64,000 nucleotides of DNA from Tretioscincus oriximinensis. Taxonomy: Eukaryota > Chordata > Lepidosauria > Squamata > Gymnophthalmidae. A program made the translations under genes and the position numbers. The notes under the pieces are model-generated. The model was not told the DNA's origin. It was given only the letters and a program-made list of their open reading frames with translations, and did not search any database. This document shows positions 1-11,098 of this stretch, piece after piece; the first letter of the stretch is position 1, and every line of letters starts with the position of its first letter. The stretch covers positions 1,108,727-1,172,726 of the forward strand of contig JAJVDF010000215.1 in NCBI GenBank assembly GCA_022410635.1. Reading direction: 5' to 3'.

Positions 1-1
1 C

Positions 2-509
2 TGGAGACGCCAGGGAGAGCAATCTGCTGCCTGCAACATCCTTCAGCATGACCGGTTTGGCAGTGGGTCAGTAATGGTGTGAGATGGCATTTCTTTGGAG
101 GGCCACACAGCCCTCCATGTGCTCGCCAGAGGTAGCCTTACTGCCTTAGGTACCGAGATGAGATGTGAAACCATATGCTGGTGTCGTTGGCCTTGGGTTC
201 CTCCTAATGCAAGACANTGCCAGACCTCATGAGGCTGGAGTGTGTCAGCAGTTCCTGCAAGATGAAGGCATTGAAGCTATGGACTGGCCCACCTGTTCCC
301 CAGACCTGAATCCNATTGAGCACATCTGGGACATCATGTCTCGCTCCATCCACCAATATCACGTTGCACTACAGACGGTCCAGGAGTTAGCAGGTACTTT
401 AGTCCAGGTCTGAGAGATTCCTCAGGAGACTATCCGCAACCTCATCAGGAGCATGCCCAGGCATTATAGGGAGGTCATAGAGGCACGTGGAGGCCACAGA
501 CAATACTGA
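2..509 (+). pseudogene. Tc1-family transposase, C-terminal DDE domain, inactivated
   Basis: Cut-and-paste DDE transposase of the Tc1 group, which nicks and joins transposon ends in the nucleus. Read on the plus strand, the pieces show SVMV-DGISLEG, QDxARPH (the second catalytic aspartate region), DLNxIEHIWD (the third catalytic acidic residue) and the usual tail SMPRHYREVIEARGG before a stop at 507-509. A TGA stop lies in frame at 80-82, a frame change occurs near 150-165, and another lies near 410. The DNA-binding N-terminus and first catalytic aspartate lie upstream of the window or are lost. It cannot encode an active enzyme. The longest open piece (165-413) is only a fragment. Confidence 0.9.
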
Positions 510-692
510 GCCTCATTTTGACTTGTTTGAAGGATATTCCATCAAGGTTGGATCAGCCTGTAGTGCGTTTTTCACTTTACTTTAGTGTGTGACTCCAAAT
601 CCAGGCCTACATTGGTTAATGAATTTTATTTTCATTGATGGTTTTTGTGTGCTTTTGTTGTCAGCACATTCAGCTTTGTACAGAACAAAGTA

Positions 693-1058
693 CAGTGGTA
701 CCTCGGTTCTCGAACGCCTTGAGTTCCGACCAAATCGGTATTCGACCAGGAGATCCGAGAAAATTTTGTCTTGGACTCCGACCGAATACTTGGAACTCGA
801 ACTTCCGAGACGAGCCGAATGGCGTTCATTCGGCCCAACGCGCCTTTTTTGCGTCATCAGTGTGAGTCACGCGCCTTTTTTGCGTCATCAGTGTGAGTCG
901 CGCGCCTTTTTTGCGTCATCAGTGTGAGTCGCGCGCCTTTTTTGCGTCATCAGTGTGAGTCACGCTTTGTGGAGAGAGTCATTGCTTCGGTTCTCGAACA
1001 ATTTGGTTCTCGACCATCCTCCCGGAACGGATTATGTTCGAGAACCGAGGTACCACTG
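693..1058. mobile_element. Tc1/mariner-superfamily MITE nested in the Tc1 relic
   Basis: The element starts with CAGTGGTACCTCGGTTCTCG and ends with its reverse complement; the terminal inverted repeats are 23 bp and perfect (693-715 and 1036-1058). TA dinucleotides flank it at 691-692 and 1059-1060. Removing it restores the Tc1 3' flank (...acaaagTA / ttcaatg...), so it jumped into the older Tc1 copy. There is no coding capacity; open frames here are by-products of the repeat. TA target and terminus sequence suggest a Tigger/pogo or mariner relative. Confidence 0.9.
840..963 (+). repeat. Four tandem 31-bp units inside the MITE
   Basis: Four head-to-tail copies (840-870, 871-901, 902-932, 933-963) of a unit with GCGCCTTTTTTGCGTCATCA, differing only at CA/CG positions near the unit end. 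Near-identity indicates recent expansion within the MITE. No spacers are present, so this is not a CRISPR. Confidence 0.95.
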
Positions 1059-1132
1059 TATTCAATGAGGATATTTCATTCATTCAGATCTAGGATGGGT
1101 TATTTGAGTGTTCCCTTTGTTTGAGAAGTGTA

Positions 1133-1849
1133 CAATTTCAAAAAGCAGTCAACCGTTTTTCGTGTTTTTTTAAATTTTCACTTGCTTTTGTTTTTTTGTT
1201 ATTCCTGTTCACCACCCGACAACATATCTAAAAAGGCAATTCAGAAATCTTAAGCAGTTGCAATAGAGATTTTTAGCATGGTTCATTTCTTTTACAAACA
1301 CAAGGTACAGACCTACCTTTATTAGCACAGCCCCTTTGTCTTCCAGATAAACAGCCCTTCCCTTGACTGTCTCCAAGGAACTATAAACATTTTGTTTTAA
1401 ATACATATTTTAGACAGAATCACTGACAGCATTTAAATTAAGCTTTTTTATGCACTACAGTTCCCATGACCAGTCACCAAAACAGATAAGGGCTTGCAAA
1501 GGAAACAGCAAAGATCACTCATTTCCAGATTTTTAAAGGCAGCCACTCAACAAATACAAAAAAAGGAAAAATATGCCTATTTATTCTTGAACCTTGAAGA
1601 TTTATAGCCTATTTTGAGCATTATTTGAGAGGACTGCTTGAATTTTAAGGACAGTAGCTATGTTACTGAATAGATTCGGGGCAAATGCTACAAATGTTGC
1701 AGTAGATTATTTGTGCATCAGCTGACATTTCAGGATGCAGCTTAAGGACGTTGTGGCTTGAAGGATATTACCTACAGTGGAATCTAGGAGCCGTACTCGG
1801 ATGTAGGTGAAGACTTTCTCAGTCCTGATTCCCACAAGAAGAAGGAGAA
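1133..1849. other. No recognised feature (unique AT-rich sequence)
   Basis: Past the Tc1 end I see only AT-rich, non-repetitive sequence with no coherent open frame, RNA gene or terminal repeats. Confidence 0.5.
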
Positions 1850-2115
1850 CTGNGTTTTTATACCCCACTATTCTCACTTGAAAGACTCAAAGAAGCTTAC
1901 AAGCTTATTCTTCATCCAAAGCCTTGCATTCTATCTTCCTCACCATACTGTGACAGTTCCCATTTATATAACTGCAATTTCTTGCTTTTGAATAGCTGAT
2001 TGGTTAGTGCTGAGCCTAGCAGAGGATACTCAACCCTCTCCACAGTTGACACAGAGCTTCGAACTCAGTATACCTACTAAAGCACCAGGGCTACTAACTG
2101 CTATACCACTGTGCC
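1850..2115 (-). repeat. tRNA-headed SINE, family S1, minus strand
   Basis: Shares the S1 core seen at 27.4, 56.9 and 60.0 kb: a tail-side block (tataccccac-ttctcac-gactcaaag-gcttacaag), a block mentioning caccatactgtgacagttcccat, and a head-side block ending in the tRNA-like part (gaactcagtatacctact). Divergent copy with a single n near its tail. Confidence 0.75.
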
Positions 2116-2754
2116 TCTCTCTGGACATCCCTTTTCCAACTGGCTCAGAATGAAGGGCTGGTGGCTGCTAAGGAAACTCTTCCAAGCCCCTTCCAGCTGC
2201 CAGGATGCCCTTTGCATCCTCTCTGCCAGGGCCAATGCTGTTGAGCCAGTGAGATGTGACAAGCTGAGAGCCCAAGGCCACAAGGCAGGCAGCAAAAAGT
2301 GGAATCATGTTGCTAGCAAAGATGACATTCTTCACCTTAGTCTGTCACTCTGGATTAAAGAAAACTGGAACAGGGCAGTGGGAAGGTCTTGCTACTCCAA
2401 TGTACTCCCCAAAATGCATAACTCTGAGATGAACATAGAGTAAAAGGATGTCAGATCATACTGGAGTGGATTCTTGCCCAGAACTGAGTTTCGCATGGAG
2501 GTAATTTCCACCGCATTCCTGGAGATGCCGTGAAACGGCCTGAGATCTTCGGCACTTAAAGCACAGGCCCTATGATATCGTGCAACTGGAAAAAAGTAAA
2601 GGAAAAGGCAACAAGAATGACCAATGGGATGGAACACATCCTTTACAAAAATAGGAAGTGACATTTAAATATTTTCATTTAAAAGACAGCATTTAAGAGA
2701 TGACCAAACTAATAAAATCATGCAAGGGGTGGAAAAGATGGATTAAAAAATATA
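2116..2754. other. No recognised feature
   Basis: Unique sequence. A short open frame on the plus strand around 2111-2443 overlaps the SINE end and shows no recognisable domain. Confidence 0.5.
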
Positions 2755-2823
2755 CGGCTCAATACAATTAAGGGAACACTTAGTGTTGCACTGTTAACAT
2801 GTTCCCTTAATTGTTTTGAGCAG
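2755..2823. mobile_element. 69-bp MITE made almost only of Tc1-type terminal repeats
   Basis: Two inverted arms (CGGCTCAATACAATTAAGGG and its rough complement ending TTGTTTTGAGCAG) face each other across a core of about 20 bases, with TA on both sides (2753-2754 and 2824-2825). The right arm matches the end of the Tc1 element at 1100-1130 (GTTCCCTT, TTTGAG, AGTG), so it is probably an extreme internal-deletion derivative of such an element. Confidence 0.8.
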
Positions 2824-2859
2824 TATATATGTATCTACCATATGACACACTCTATGAAG

Positions 2860-3060
2860 CTGATGTGAAAANGCATAAGGGCAGACAGGGAAAAATTATT
2901 TTTTTCATCTAGAAAATAATTGGTATGGAATTTACTTCCAGAAGAAGTAGTGACAGAAATCATGAAATTCATGAAAATCAGGTGCTGCCTCAAAGTTAGA
3001 AATACAGGCAGAGTGCCTTTATATGCTATTTGCAAGGTGCCAAGAGCAAGTAAAGGTTTT
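2860..3060 (+). repeat. Old CR1 LINE 3' fragment
   Basis: Contains tatggaatttacttccagaa, the stretch encoding W/G-I-Y-F-Q-K type residues equivalent to the NLLPEEVV block near the CR1 ORF2 C-terminus, then a poorly matching downstream part. It lies directly upstream of a better CR1 copy in the same orientation. Confidence 0.5.
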
Positions 3061-3079
3061 CCCTTTGCCTTCTGCTTGA

Positions 3080-3580
3080 AATGCCCTTGAGAGATAATCT
3101 GATTGAAGTGTACAAAATCATGCATGGGATTTACAGGGTGAATAGAGAAAAATGTTTTCTCTATCACACAACACTGGGACCAGAGGACACTCCTTGAAAC
3201 TGATAGGTAGAAAAGTGAGAACAGAGAAAGGAAAGTATTTTTTCACCCTGAGCGTCATTGGCCTGTGGAATTTACTTCCTGAAGAGGTGATGGTAGCTAA
3301 CAGCTTGGATAGTTTCAAGACAGGACTAGACAGGTTTATGGGCACCAAAGGTATAAATGGGTACTAGGATTGTTGTCTGGATACTCCTACGGGATGGAGC
3401 AACAGATAGTGCTCCTGAAATGCCATTTGCAGGGAGTCGTGAACAGGTGCATATTTTGCTTTCCTCTGTTCAGAATGCCCAGGTGCTTTTGGTGGGCCTC
3501 TGTGTGAGACAGAATGCTGGACTAGATGGGCTTTGGCCGATCCAGTATGGTTCTTCTTATGTTCTTATATTCGTAAGCAA
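3080..3580 (+). mobile_element. CR1 LINE 3' end (ORF2 C-terminus plus 3' UTR)
   Basis: Encodes the last ~75 residues of CR1 ORF2, with SLSHNTGTRGHSLKL, GLWNLLPEEVMVANSLDSFK and TGLDRFM, then the 3' UTR with agacagaatgctggactagatgggc and the end tcttatgttctta. The piece upstream (ctgattgaagtgtacaaaatcatgc) encodes the DLIEVYKIMHG block. It is 5'-truncated, as is typical of LINE insertion. Same family as copies at 8.0 (minus), 12.6, 29.0 (minus), 51.2 (minus) and 58.1 kb. Confidence 0.85.
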
Positions 3581-3839
3581 CTGGTGGACCATTGTATGAG
3601 GCAGGATGTTGAATTAGATGGGTTATATAAGGAAAATGTTTACAAGCTGCTATCATGGCTTTTTTTTAAGGGGCACACCACTACTTTTCAGCAATCTGTA
3701 TACAATCTTTTATATATAAATGATATGCATATTTACACATTTTAGAAAAATATATTTGCATATATTTTATTTTGCACATCTAAATCCTTCATTTTTCATG
3801 TTCCTTTTATGGCTATACTATGGGATCTCATAGCAGAAA

Positions 3840-4150
3840 TTAACAACAGAAAAAAGAAGCCACATGAACTTTTGTAGACAAGCAACTAACAAGAAAAAAG
3901 TAGGCAACATGAGCTTTTGTAGATAAGTCTACTATTTCAGATGCTAGGGGACAACTATCTACGGACAGACTACATAAATCTAAATGTGAAAAGGAGTCAT
4001 GTGAATTACAGTAGTAAGTGGAAGGGTCTAGAAAGTGGGGAGTGTAAATAAGTTAAAGTTGCAATAAAATATATCCAGAAAAACGGAGAAACAGTCCAAA
4101 AGTGGCGAAAACATTACTAGCAAGCTGGCACTTAGAAACAAGAAAAAGTA
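3840..4150. repeat. Fragment of the foldback (AAGCTTTCGTAGAC-type) repeat family
   Basis: Contains ggcaacatgagcttttgtag followed by ataagtctac, the conserved core of the foldback family best seen at 38.0 kb. The part from about 4005 (acagtagtaagtgg, gcaataaaatata, agtccaaaag) aligns by eye with 6935-7060, which shows both are copies of one longer element. Family identity is unknown; a Penelope-like terminal region is one possibility. Confidence 0.55.
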
Positions 4151-4468
4151 CTGGATTTAGGCTGGATTAAACTGGTTTCAGACGTGGTTTAGCTTCACAA
4201 CTCTGGTTTGTATGGAGGCAGAGCCACAGTAGCACCTTTAAACACTATTAGGAAGAAGGATGGCTAATGGTGATACAAACTGCAGGATAAATTATTGTTT
4301 TTCTTACAAACTCAACTAACCTTAAACAAATAACTTTAAATTATCATTGTGACCAAATTCTGAAACTTCAATAGTCATTGTGGGAGAAATTGCATTGGGA
4401 ATGGACAGTGAGGTAGTTTGATGGCAAACGAGAATGAAAAATATGTGGACCGTGAAAGTCCTGTGCCC
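4151..4468. other. No recognised feature
   Basis: Unique sequence without a supported gene or repeat. Confidence 0.5.
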
Positions 4469-4514
4469 ACGCCTTGTTGACAAGGCAAGTGACGCCTTGT
4501 TGACAAGGCAAGTG
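4469..4514. repeat. Exact 23-bp tandem duplication around a 16-bp palindrome
   Basis: Two adjacent copies (4469-4491 and 4492-4514) of a unit containing GCCTTGTTGACAAGGC, itself a 6-4-6 inverted repeat. Looks like a local replication-slippage event. Confidence 0.9.
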
Positions 4515-4587
4515 AAACCAGGCCCGAGCCCTCTTATGCCAATATAACTCAAAGTTAACCATTTGTTTAGGAGTGAGTTAGCCACTA

Positions 4588-4665
4588 GGGTAGGGTATAG
4601 CTCAGTGATAGAACAAACTGCCTGAAAACCAGAGGGTTGCCAGTATAAGATTCTATTTCAAAATA
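4588..4665 (+). repeat. tRNA-like SINE head fragment
   Basis: Shows tatagctcagtgatagaaca, a good match to a tRNA A box and D-loop region, followed about 30 bases later by agggttgccagtataagatt, a weak B box. Too divergent to be a tRNA gene; probably a SINE head. Confidence 0.45.
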
Positions 4666-5074
4666 TATATAAAAAAATTGACTACATTAAAAGAAGGGAG
4701 AAGGAAAAAGTGAAAGGAAAGGGGAAAAGATAATTAAAAAGTCAGCATCCTCCAGCTTCTGTTGCCAGGTCCTGCAACCTGGTCCACAGTCTTGATCTTG
4801 CAGTATAAAAAGGCTCACCCTGTGGGTTGTAGTCCTATCAGTTCCTACAAGACTGTNTGCAGTTGTGATCTTCTACTCGCAGTCTCATTAGTGATCAAGA
4901 GGGGTTTTCTGAGGGGTTTCCTGTTTTCCTCATAAGCAGAGCAATCCTGAAGAAAATGAGCTGTATCTTCTTGTTCTTGATCTCCNAGGCACATAATCTT
5001 TCCCCTCTGGGGATGTTTTCAAACCCTCCCAGTTTGCTCATAATATCTAGGTTGAAGACAGTGCTGAGATTTGT
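4666..5074. other. No recognised feature
   Basis: Purine-rich stretch then unique sequence. A TATAAAA at 4803 has no supporting promoter context. Confidence 0.5.
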
Positions 5075-5290
5075 ATGAGAATCGTGTACATTTTGTTAGA
5101 TTCTTCATTTTCATGTGAATCCTTGTGCAGCTGTGTGAGGGCTCCACTGGGGCTGGAAGTGCCATCATTGTGGCATCACATCTGCCCCCTGCTTCCAAAA
5201 AGAGCACCCCAGGAGCATCATTTGTGGTCTCTGCTTCTGGGAATGGTGCCCGGGGTGATGTCACTTCTGGTCCCGCCCAGAAGCAACATC
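5075..5290 (+). repeat. Interspersed repeat family F (TGACATCA/TGATGTCA element)
   Basis: Shares with copies at 17.2, 32.9 and 60.3 kb the order: atgagaatc start, ccttgtgcag, agtgccatcattgtggcatcac (a degraded dyad), ctgcttccaaaaagag, gatgtcacttctggtcc. No coding capacity. The class is unknown; lack of poly(A) and the internal dyads favour a DNA-transposon derivative. Confidence 0.65.
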
Positions 5291-6779
5291 ACAGAATTGG
5301 AGATAATGACAAACCATTTCAGTATCTCTTCCAAGAAAATTGTCTAGAGATGCCTCTGGAATCAGATCTATCCAACAACAAGCCATCATCTAGCCACAGT
5401 TCTCACTCTCCAAAAAGCTCTATAATATTTTATAAAACCGTACGCAATATACAACACTTTCAGCAGAATCAAACTGGTCTGCCTCAAGCAAGAACAAATT
5501 TCATGCCAACAATTAAACAAACTCTCCCCTCCAGGTTTGCAGAAAGCTGTCTTTTAAAATTGCATTTCTTCCTTTTCCTTCTGTTTTCAGCACAAAATCC
5601 CAACTGCATTTTGGAAAGGCAACTATATTATGCAAACATCTGGTTATGCTACCAATAATTCTTCGTGCACAAATATGCCTCCCCTTCTGCTGCTTTGCAC
5701 ATCCCATGAGAAAATTATGATGTATGACAATGGACAAGAAAGCCCAGTGTTTTCCCTTGCCATTGCATATGCATCTTCCATTTCTTTGCCTCCCAAGGAC
5801 ATAACTGTATAATTTCAGACTTCCCATAAGACCAGACAGCATAAAACATCTTCCACCNAGTCTGATCATTAGTGTTCCAAGGATTTCAGGCCAGAATCTT
5901 TTTCAGGTATATCGGTCCAACTTGGGATCTCCTACATGCAAAATCAATGCACTACCACTCACCAATTAAAATAAAAAATAAAGATAACGCTCATATATCT
6001 TCCAGTATTATGTCAGTATTGAGGCTGAAAAGTATCCAGCATACAAATCCAATAGTTATTTCGATTTGAATCTTGAACTATGATTTCCCGCCTAGAAGAT
6101 CTCATAGCACCAAAATGGTGGTGGAATTACCGGTAACCATTAATGAAGAAAACGTTTCAAGGAGTCTACACTAGCATGTAAACAGGCAGATTGTCTTCTA
6201 TGAGAAAGTCTACAATAATATCAGTGAAGAAAAGCATTAATTTACGGTTCCCAAATCTAAGGTTAATTTAAAATTAAACAAAACAATGAAGAATACAAAT
6301 TTGTAACTTAATAATGCCAATGTCATTCAATGGACAAGAACATCTGGTTTAGGGCTGGTAGAAATAATCTTTTTCTTATCGTCACCTCCAGAACCAGTTC
6401 TAACTCCACCTTAGAGGAATTTGGAGATTGGCACTCCATTTTGTTATTTTATAGGGTCACCATAGTAATTTAACAGGAGACCATATGACACATCATTAGA
6501 GCATGGCAGAACTTGTCCATAGTGAAACCACTATGCTGTGCTGAATTTTTTTTAAAATGGGACTTAGAACATTCTTGGGCAACGATATGTGAGCAAAAGC
6601 TGCTCAGAAAAGAGACTTTAAGAATTAACCTAATATTTCCTCTTTTAACTAGATGCATAATGGCCTGACGTTCAAAAAAGGCCCAGCAATATGCTTCCTT
6701 CTGCAAAAAAAGTTCTAACTTCCGCATAGTTGTGCTATGTTATGCCACACATTTGCTTAACTCTGTCCTAAAAGTGTAG
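5291..6779. other. No recognised feature
   Basis: Mostly unique, AT-rich sequence. The open frames here (5125-5658 plus, 5513-5869 minus) overlap each other antisense, contain an undetermined base, and show no domain or homology that I recognise. Confidence 0.5.
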
Positions 6780-7360
6780 CAAGGGAGTCTTAGAGACTAA
6801 GAAGAAAAAGAAAGGCAACATGAGCATTTGTAGACAAATGTACAGCTGCATAGGACAGGATACAAACTGGTAGCTGAAAATAAAAACAGAAATGTAAATA
6901 TAAATGTGGATGCAGATTAGTCAGGTCAAGTACAGTGGTAAATCCTTAGTGAAGGAAATGCCTGGAAGAAAGTGCACATAAGTAAAAACGCTGCAATCAA
7001 ATATACGAAGAGAATTTGAGAGATCAGTCCAAGAGTATCCTCAAAAGACTGAAATGTTAACTGGTGTTATAATACGCGTAGCATGCCAGAAAACCATTGT
7101 CTCTATTCAAACTCTTGTGGCTGAACTGAAATTTGTGGGTGTATTCCAATTCTGCTGCTTCGCTTTCAATTCCGCTGTAGCATTTTTGTTCAAGGATATT
7201 CCTTGAGCTCATCTTTACATTTCTGATTTTAGTTCCAGCTATCAGTTTACTATAAATGGGCTGTTCCTTGGCAATTCCCTGGAATCTAAAGAAAAGATTT
7301 GTCTACAAAAGCTCATCCTGCTTACCTTTTACTTGTTCGTTTCTAAGGTAGAATCTGTCC
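6780..7360. repeat. Long copy of the foldback repeat family with distant inverted ends
   Basis: The left end has ggcaacatgagcatttgtag and the right end (about 7290-7325) has ttgtctacaaaagctcatcc, its inverted counterpart about 470 bases away. The interior matches the repeat at 4005-4150. This suggests a unit whose ends are inverted copies of the core also found as short hairpins at 38.0, 40.5 and 54.4 kb. Confidence 0.6.
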
Positions 7361-8046
7361 AACAAGGTTCTACAGGATCTTTTTCAATCATCATCAATTG
7401 TCTCTGAAGCACAAACAGGTAAAATCCCATTCTCTCTACTGAACTGACAANCAACTACACAATTTCTCTTTTCATGGAAAACTTTCAAGTGCTGTTTTCA
7501 CTGACGTTCTACATTCAATATTTGTCCCATTTGTGGTAACTTTTGCACAGTAAAATGAAGGGACTGAACATCTTAGTCCTGTTACTTGCATGCTGCCTGA
7601 GGGATCTCTTTTAACACAAAGCTTTGTGAAGGTATTTTAATTAATAAAGACATGCACCCTTTCCGAGACCCTTTTTTGTACTATAGATCTTCTATTTCTC
7701 ACAGAAGCTACAGAATTAAAAANTTCCCTTTCCCAAATTCTTCTTCAGCCCTCTAGTGATAAATTAACTGTGTGTAGAAAACCCTAAGCAACTGGAAAAC
7801 TAGTGAAGAAAAGAAAGCTGATCTGTAACACTATCCGCTGATTCTGCCATTTTCTACTGGTAGCAACATGCTGTTTGCACAAAGAAAAATCTGGAGCACC
7901 TGGGTTCTGTATCTTGCTATAAATAAGCATACGTTATCTATTTCCTCAGTTTATGTTGAGTTCCGCAAATACTGGATTGAACTTCTAGTCATAACTGATC
8001 CCGGTTCAATACCTGTTAACTATTTGAACAAATATTCACCAACTTA
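7361..8046. other. No recognised feature
   Basis: Unique AT-rich sequence with two undetermined bases; nothing supported. Confidence 0.5.
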
Positions 8047-8690
8047 ACTTACATAAGAACATAAGAAGAGCCATACTGGATAAGGCCACAGCCCATCAAG
8101 TCCAGCATTCTGTCTCACACAGAGGCCCACCAGATGCCCCTGGGCACTCCAAACAGAGAAAACCAAAATATGCACCTGTTCACGACTCCCTGCAAATGGA
8201 CAGGAGTCCTGCCTGTTGCTGCATCCCAGAGGCAACATCCAGACATCCAGCCTAGTACCAATTTATACCTTTGTTGTCCATAAACCTGTCTAGTTCTGTC
8301 TTGAAATTATCTAAGCTGTTATCTACCACTATCTCTTCAGGAAGTAAATTCCACAGGCCGATGACCTTCTGGGTGAAAAAAATACTTTCCTTTGTCTGTT
8401 CTCACTTTTCCACCCAACAGTTTCAAGGAGTGCCCTCTGGTCCTTGTGTTGTGNGATAGAGAAAACATTTTTTCTCTATTCACCCTGTCCATCCCATGCA
8501 TGATTTTGTACACTTCAATCAGATCACCTCTCAAATGCTTTCAAGGCTGAAGAGGCCCTGATGTTGCATCCTGACTTCATAAGGCAGTTGTCATTTTTGT
8601 TGCCCTTTTCTGCACCTTCTTCAGTTCCAAAATATCCCTCTTGAGATGTAGTTTTCTCCCCACAGTTTGGTGTCATCAGTAAAACTGGTC
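8047..8690 (-). mobile_element. CR1 LINE 3' end, minus strand
   Basis: The low-coordinate end begins acataagaacataagaagag, the CR1 3' terminus in reverse, then the 3' UTR (tccagcattctgtctcacac). Further up, reading in reverse, it encodes NTRTRGHSLKL, KVRTDKGKYFF and LRGDLIEVYKIMHG, and beyond 8540 the QKRATKM-like stretch. One undetermined base at 8454. 5'-truncated near 8690. Confidence 0.85.
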
Positions 8691-11098
8691 AGGAGTCTGC
8701 TCAGTTCTGGCTCTTAATGTTATTATCTAAAACTTCACCAAACACATTCCAATGTTCACCAACCACTCTTGTTAGTCTCTAAGACTCCCTTGCTATGCGT
8801 GATTCCCTTGACCTCTTCAAGTAATTTTTTGTTCTCTGCTTGAAGAGAAACAGTCTTTTTTAAATTCAGAACTGTTTAATTCTAAATAACCCTCTCTAGA
8901 TTCATTATTCAAATGCATCTATCTGTTTTATCTTTGCATTCAGATAATTATCCTTGTATGGCATGATCTTGTCTTAGCTTGTCATTGCCTTCTTCCAAAT
9001 ATCATTCTCCTTTACTATTCATTACATTGCCTGTTTTGGGATGACCAAGAGAATTGGCAGCCACCTTCACTTAATCATCAACATTAAATCAAGCATGCAG
9101 AGTATAATACCTCCTTTTTAATAGTAATGTACTTTGTTTTCAAGCTCTTTAAAAATTATTCTTAACGCCTTCATTCTACCAATAGAATGACCCTAGAAGG
9201 AGTTCACATTCCAGGGAATTATCAGTCTCAGGTTTTTCTTTCTTGCAGCTTAGAAAAGTGCCATGATTCTGTTAAACAGAGATAATGAAAATTATTCTAA
9301 AGAGATTTTCTACAGGTCAAATTCTTTCAATGAATGTAAAGGTTTTTGCCTATCAACCCATAAAAAGCTCTAACTGAAAGATCTATGAAGAAAAGGCACT
9401 TTCACCTGTACAATTCTTACTAATGATTCCATCTATAATTCCTTAATGTTGGAACAAATGTCGGAAATTGGGAGATTATGGGTATATATGGTGGCAGTGA
9501 GCAGTTATTTCAACGTTTTAGTTGAAATTTTACAAGAAATTCATCCAATTGCCAAATAAGTCATTAACATATATGCCAAACGAGTTTTATTTCATATTTA
9601 TCATGAAAAACATAAGAAGCTGTGCACAAGCACTTAATAAACTTTTTGTTGGTGGATGCCAAAAAACTCATCAATTCTTCCTGGAAGGACTCATTCTCAT
9701 GTAAAAAGAAGAAACTGGTATCTGAAAGTATGAGACCGGGCCTCTATGGAATTGGTTCATAAACGGTTAAGATGGTGCAAGGCACTGGAATTCATTGAGA
9801 AATATTTGATGGTAATTCCTAGATTGTACAGACTACTGATTGTGGGTGTTACTTTATATAGTGTCTCCATAACTAGATTGGATTTTTCCTGAAAAATGAA
9901 TTTAAAAAAGAGCAAGGACATTTTTTCTGTCCATGCATGCGATGAACATTCATAGATATAACTGATTTGATTCCTCTTGTACTGAGCTGTGTGTCTAGAT
10001 AATACTCAGTTACAGCTCCTCTGGATTACTGACCATCCTGTTTAAAGTGATAAAAATCATATATATATAAAAGACTACATTGATTATCCAGTTGTCACAT
10101 TTTTGATCCAAAAATTTAACCCTGAAAGACAGCTCTACCAAGCTGCCCAAATTCAAGAGTACAGCATCTTCCAGCTGCTGTTNAAATGTTATGCCCGCTT
10201 TCTATAAAAAAAGCTCATTGTTACAAGAATAACTTGACACATGCCTAACAGTATTGCCTTGAGCAACATCTTTAAAAGACTAGATATTTTGTTTGACACT
10301 TAACACAATTGGTGGTCGATCTTCAAGTAGGAAGAAATAACCAAGCAGATTATAATACAAAGTTTTTTACCGAGGATAAATCACACACAGGCTATATTCT
10401 CACTAACAGAAAAAACTGGCATGAAAGCTGTTGGCAGTTCCCTCTCTCATCTCCTGTGTCTTCTTCTCTTTTCTACCCCTCATCTCTTTTCTCTCCCACC
10501 AAGGAAAGTGGTGAGGGATCAGTGGAGATTGTAACTACTTAGCACATTCCTTGGTGGTGGTGCAGTCCCCCCCAGAAACTACCACCAACTTTGCCAAAGA
10601 AGCAGCTGTTCAAGGTAATGACAGTAGTTTTGTGGAGTTTGTTCCGAGGTTGTGTCACTTCCAACAAATGGACCAAGCAGTCAAATTGTTGACTGCTCCT
10701 TTGCTCAGAAGGTAACATGCTGCTACCATTTTGGCCAGTGGAAGCTTCCTTCTGTGTGTCACCATTTGGTGCTCTTGATTGGTCTAAAAGGAGTGCCAGT
10801 CAAGGACAGCATAACCAATCGTAACAGGTTTAAGAATTTAGCATGGTCATGGGAGAGTCCACAGGTTGTGTTTTACTTAGTTAAGGATTCCAAAATAAAG
10901 GCATAGATGCCCTTGTGCGCCACATAACACCTGATGATCAGTTCCATTTTCTTGGCAAGAAGTGTGCAGTAGTAGTTTTGCAACGATCTTCTGAAGCAAT
11001 GCCGAAACAGTGCACCTTGGACCTCATGCAGGCAAAGCATCTGTTCTTCCAAAGAGCCACTCATTGGAGGAACATTATGCTTGAACATAATAAAATAA
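8691..11098. other. No recognised feature in 2.4 kb
   Basis: AT-rich unique sequence. I see no repeat family from elsewhere in the window, no RNA gene and no exon with paired splice sites that I can defend. Short open frames are at chance level. Confidence 0.5.

Larger units (their letters stand above)
1..1132 (+). mobile_element. Tc1-like DNA transposon, 3' part, decayed
   Basis: The left end lies outside the window. The right part holds a decayed Tc1 transposase followed by about 180 bases of 3' flank and a terminal repeat ending near GTTTGAGAAGTG, followed by TA, the target dinucleotide of Tc1/mariner elements. The flank is interrupted by a separate TA-flanked MITE. The terminal repeat resembles the arms of the 69-bp MITE at 2755. 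The family call rests on the transposase motifs; the exact right end is inferred. Confidence 0.85.

Noticed and set aside
840..963. Four regular 31-bp repeats, CRISPR-like length
   Set aside because: Units are directly adjacent with no spacers and lie inside a eukaryotic MITE.
582..1124. Several overlapping open frames on both strands
   Set aside because: They follow the tandem units and terminal repeats of the MITE, with no domain.
4588..4665. A second tRNA gene
   Set aside because: A-box-like start is good but acceptor and T arms do not pair and the B box is poor; more likely a SINE head.
4800..4810. TATAAAA as a core promoter
   Set aside because: No other promoter feature, transcript evidence or following gene.
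5513..5869. 118-residue minus-strand open frame
   Set aside because: Contains an undetermined base, is antisense to another frame, and has no recognisable domain or splice context.
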